Source of the DNA: Acetobacter malorum
GTDB taxonomy: Bacteria > Pseudomonadota > Alphaproteobacteria > Acetobacterales > Acetobacteraceae
Assembly (NCBI RefSeq): GCF_002153605.1
Contig: NZ_JOPG01000013.1
Span: forward strand, 1-64,000
Length of the DNA stretch: 64,000 nucleotides
Reading direction: 5' to 3'
The translations under genes and the position numbers were made by a program. Of this stretch, positions 63,430 through 64,000 are shown piece after piece (positions within the stretch are counted from its first letter, which is position 1; each line of letters starts with the position of its first letter). Below the pieces are notes generated by a model. The model was not told the DNA's origin. It did not search any database and saw only the letters and a list, made by a program, of their open reading frames with translations.

Positions 63430-64000
63430 CATCCGGCCAGACCGCTCCCACACGTCCATCCCCCCTGACCAGCCCGCTGCTGGCCCCGGCCCGGCATGGC
63501 TTTTTTACGCGGGAAGGCGGCGTGTCGACCGGCCCGTATGCCAGCCTGAACTGCTCCACCCGTGCCGGGGATGACCCGGCCAATCTGGCTGAAAACCGCC
63601 GCCGCGTGGCCGAGTGCATGGGCGTAGCCCCGGAGAAGCTGCTGGGTGTCACGCAGATCCACTGCCCGCGCGTGATTACGGTGGAAACCCCATGGGCACC
63701 GGGGCAAGGCGAGCAGGCGGACGCTATGGTGACACGCCTGCCGGATGTAGCGCTGGGCGTGATTACCGCGGATTGTGCGCCGGTTCTGTTCGCCTCCAGG
63801 GACGGCCAAACCGTGGGTGCGGCCCATGCGGGATGGCGCGGGGCGCTGGCCGGGGTGCTGGAAACCACGCTGGAGGCCATGCAGGCACTGGGCGTGAAGC
63901 CCACCGATGTGCGCGCCGTGGTTGGCCCCTGCATTGCGCAGGAAAGCTATGAAACCGGTGAGGATATGCACGCCGCCATTACCTCAGCCGACCCTCAGGC
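63426..64000 (+). CDS. pgeF: peptidoglycan editing factor PgeF / YfiH-type laccase domain protein (partial)
   Basis: The first 191 residues are present and the gene runs off the window's end. The Cu-oxidase_4 (YfiH) pattern is clear: HGFFTREGGVS, YASLNCS and NRRRVAECMG near the start, then TQIHCPRV. ADAMVTRLPDVALGVITADCAPVLF and AAHAGWRGALAGV follow, with metal-binding His and Cys. Relatives act as purine nucleoside phosphorylases or edit peptidoglycan precursors. The ATG at 63426 overlaps the methyltransferase stop as ATGA. Confidence 0.9.
   Translation, partial: MTSGQTAPTRPSPLTSPLLAPARHGFFTREGGVSTGPYASLNCSTRAGDDPANLAENRRRVAECMGVAPEKLLGVTQIHCPRVITVETPWAPGQGEQADAMVTRLPDVALGVITADCAPVLFASRDGQTVGAAHAGWRGALAGVLETTLEAMQALGVKPTDVRAVVGPCIAQESYETGEDMHAAITSADPQ

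Overview
The window reads as chromosomal DNA of an acetic acid bacterium (Acetobacteraceae, Alphaproteobacteria). The reasons are a GC-rich backbone, a three-subunit membrane-bound FAD sugar/polyol dehydrogenase with a tri-heme cytochrome c, aerobic-type cobalamin genes (cobN, cobO, cobQ, cobB, cobW), a Hint-domain adhesin of a type frequent in this family, an lldP lactate permease and several TonB receptors. The genus cannot be fixed from the sequence. No rRNA, CRISPR array, insertion sequence or prophage was recognised. One tRNA (Arg, anticodon ACG) is present.

Layout. 1-1350 is an AT-rich patch with a hexanucleotide repeat and an orphan membrane protein. 1357-3000 holds a DUF523 protein and an MscS channel. 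3075-12890 is a minus-strand cobalamin operon (riboswitch, DUF1636, cobW, cobN, cobB, cobC-like, cobO, cobQ) in which most neighbours overlap by 4 bp. An MFS gene (12921-14162) lies upstream of the riboswitch. 14524-18386 is the dehydrogenase operon (small, large, cytochrome). 18700-21928 carries an HTH-plus-membrane-helix protein and a marR-FUSC efflux pair with a perfect palindromic operator candidate. 21934-30517 is a mixed accessory stretch: secreted PI-PLC-like protein, TonB receptor, GT61, a two-repeat NPDV protein, MFS, HIBCH-like hydrolase, flavin reductase and a 44-residue membrane protein. 30927-33611 is the strand-loop-strand/Hint adhesin.

33692-37532 is the zinc module: znuB, znuC and znuA on the minus strand, divergent from zur, with a Zur box between and an uncharacterised gene coupled to zur by ATGA. 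37539-44589 carries asparaginase, a histone-H1-like basic protein, mtnA, ybaK, a DUF2272 lipoprotein, cysK and a DUF3574 lipoprotein. 44877-47349 has guaA, a secreted protein and tRNA-Arg. 47548-52328 has a glycosyltransferase, an Ivy-type lysozyme inhibitor convergent with an SLT/SPOR lytic transglycosylase, and lldP. 52430-55744 is a 1104-residue TonB receptor. 56392-58178 is a lipoprotein trio (CsgG-like, DUF4810, DUF799). 58283-60267 has a small monooxygenase-like protein and a LemA/TPM pair. 60462-64000 is hldD, lgt, a MidA-type methyltransferase and a pgeF-like gene cut by the window edge.

The best candidates for new biology are the Hint adhesin, the Ivy/lytic-transglycosylase pair, the CsgG-DUF4810-DUF799 trio, the zur-coupled unknown gene and the membrane-anchored HTH protein. 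No wholly novel multi-gene system could be shown from sequence alone.
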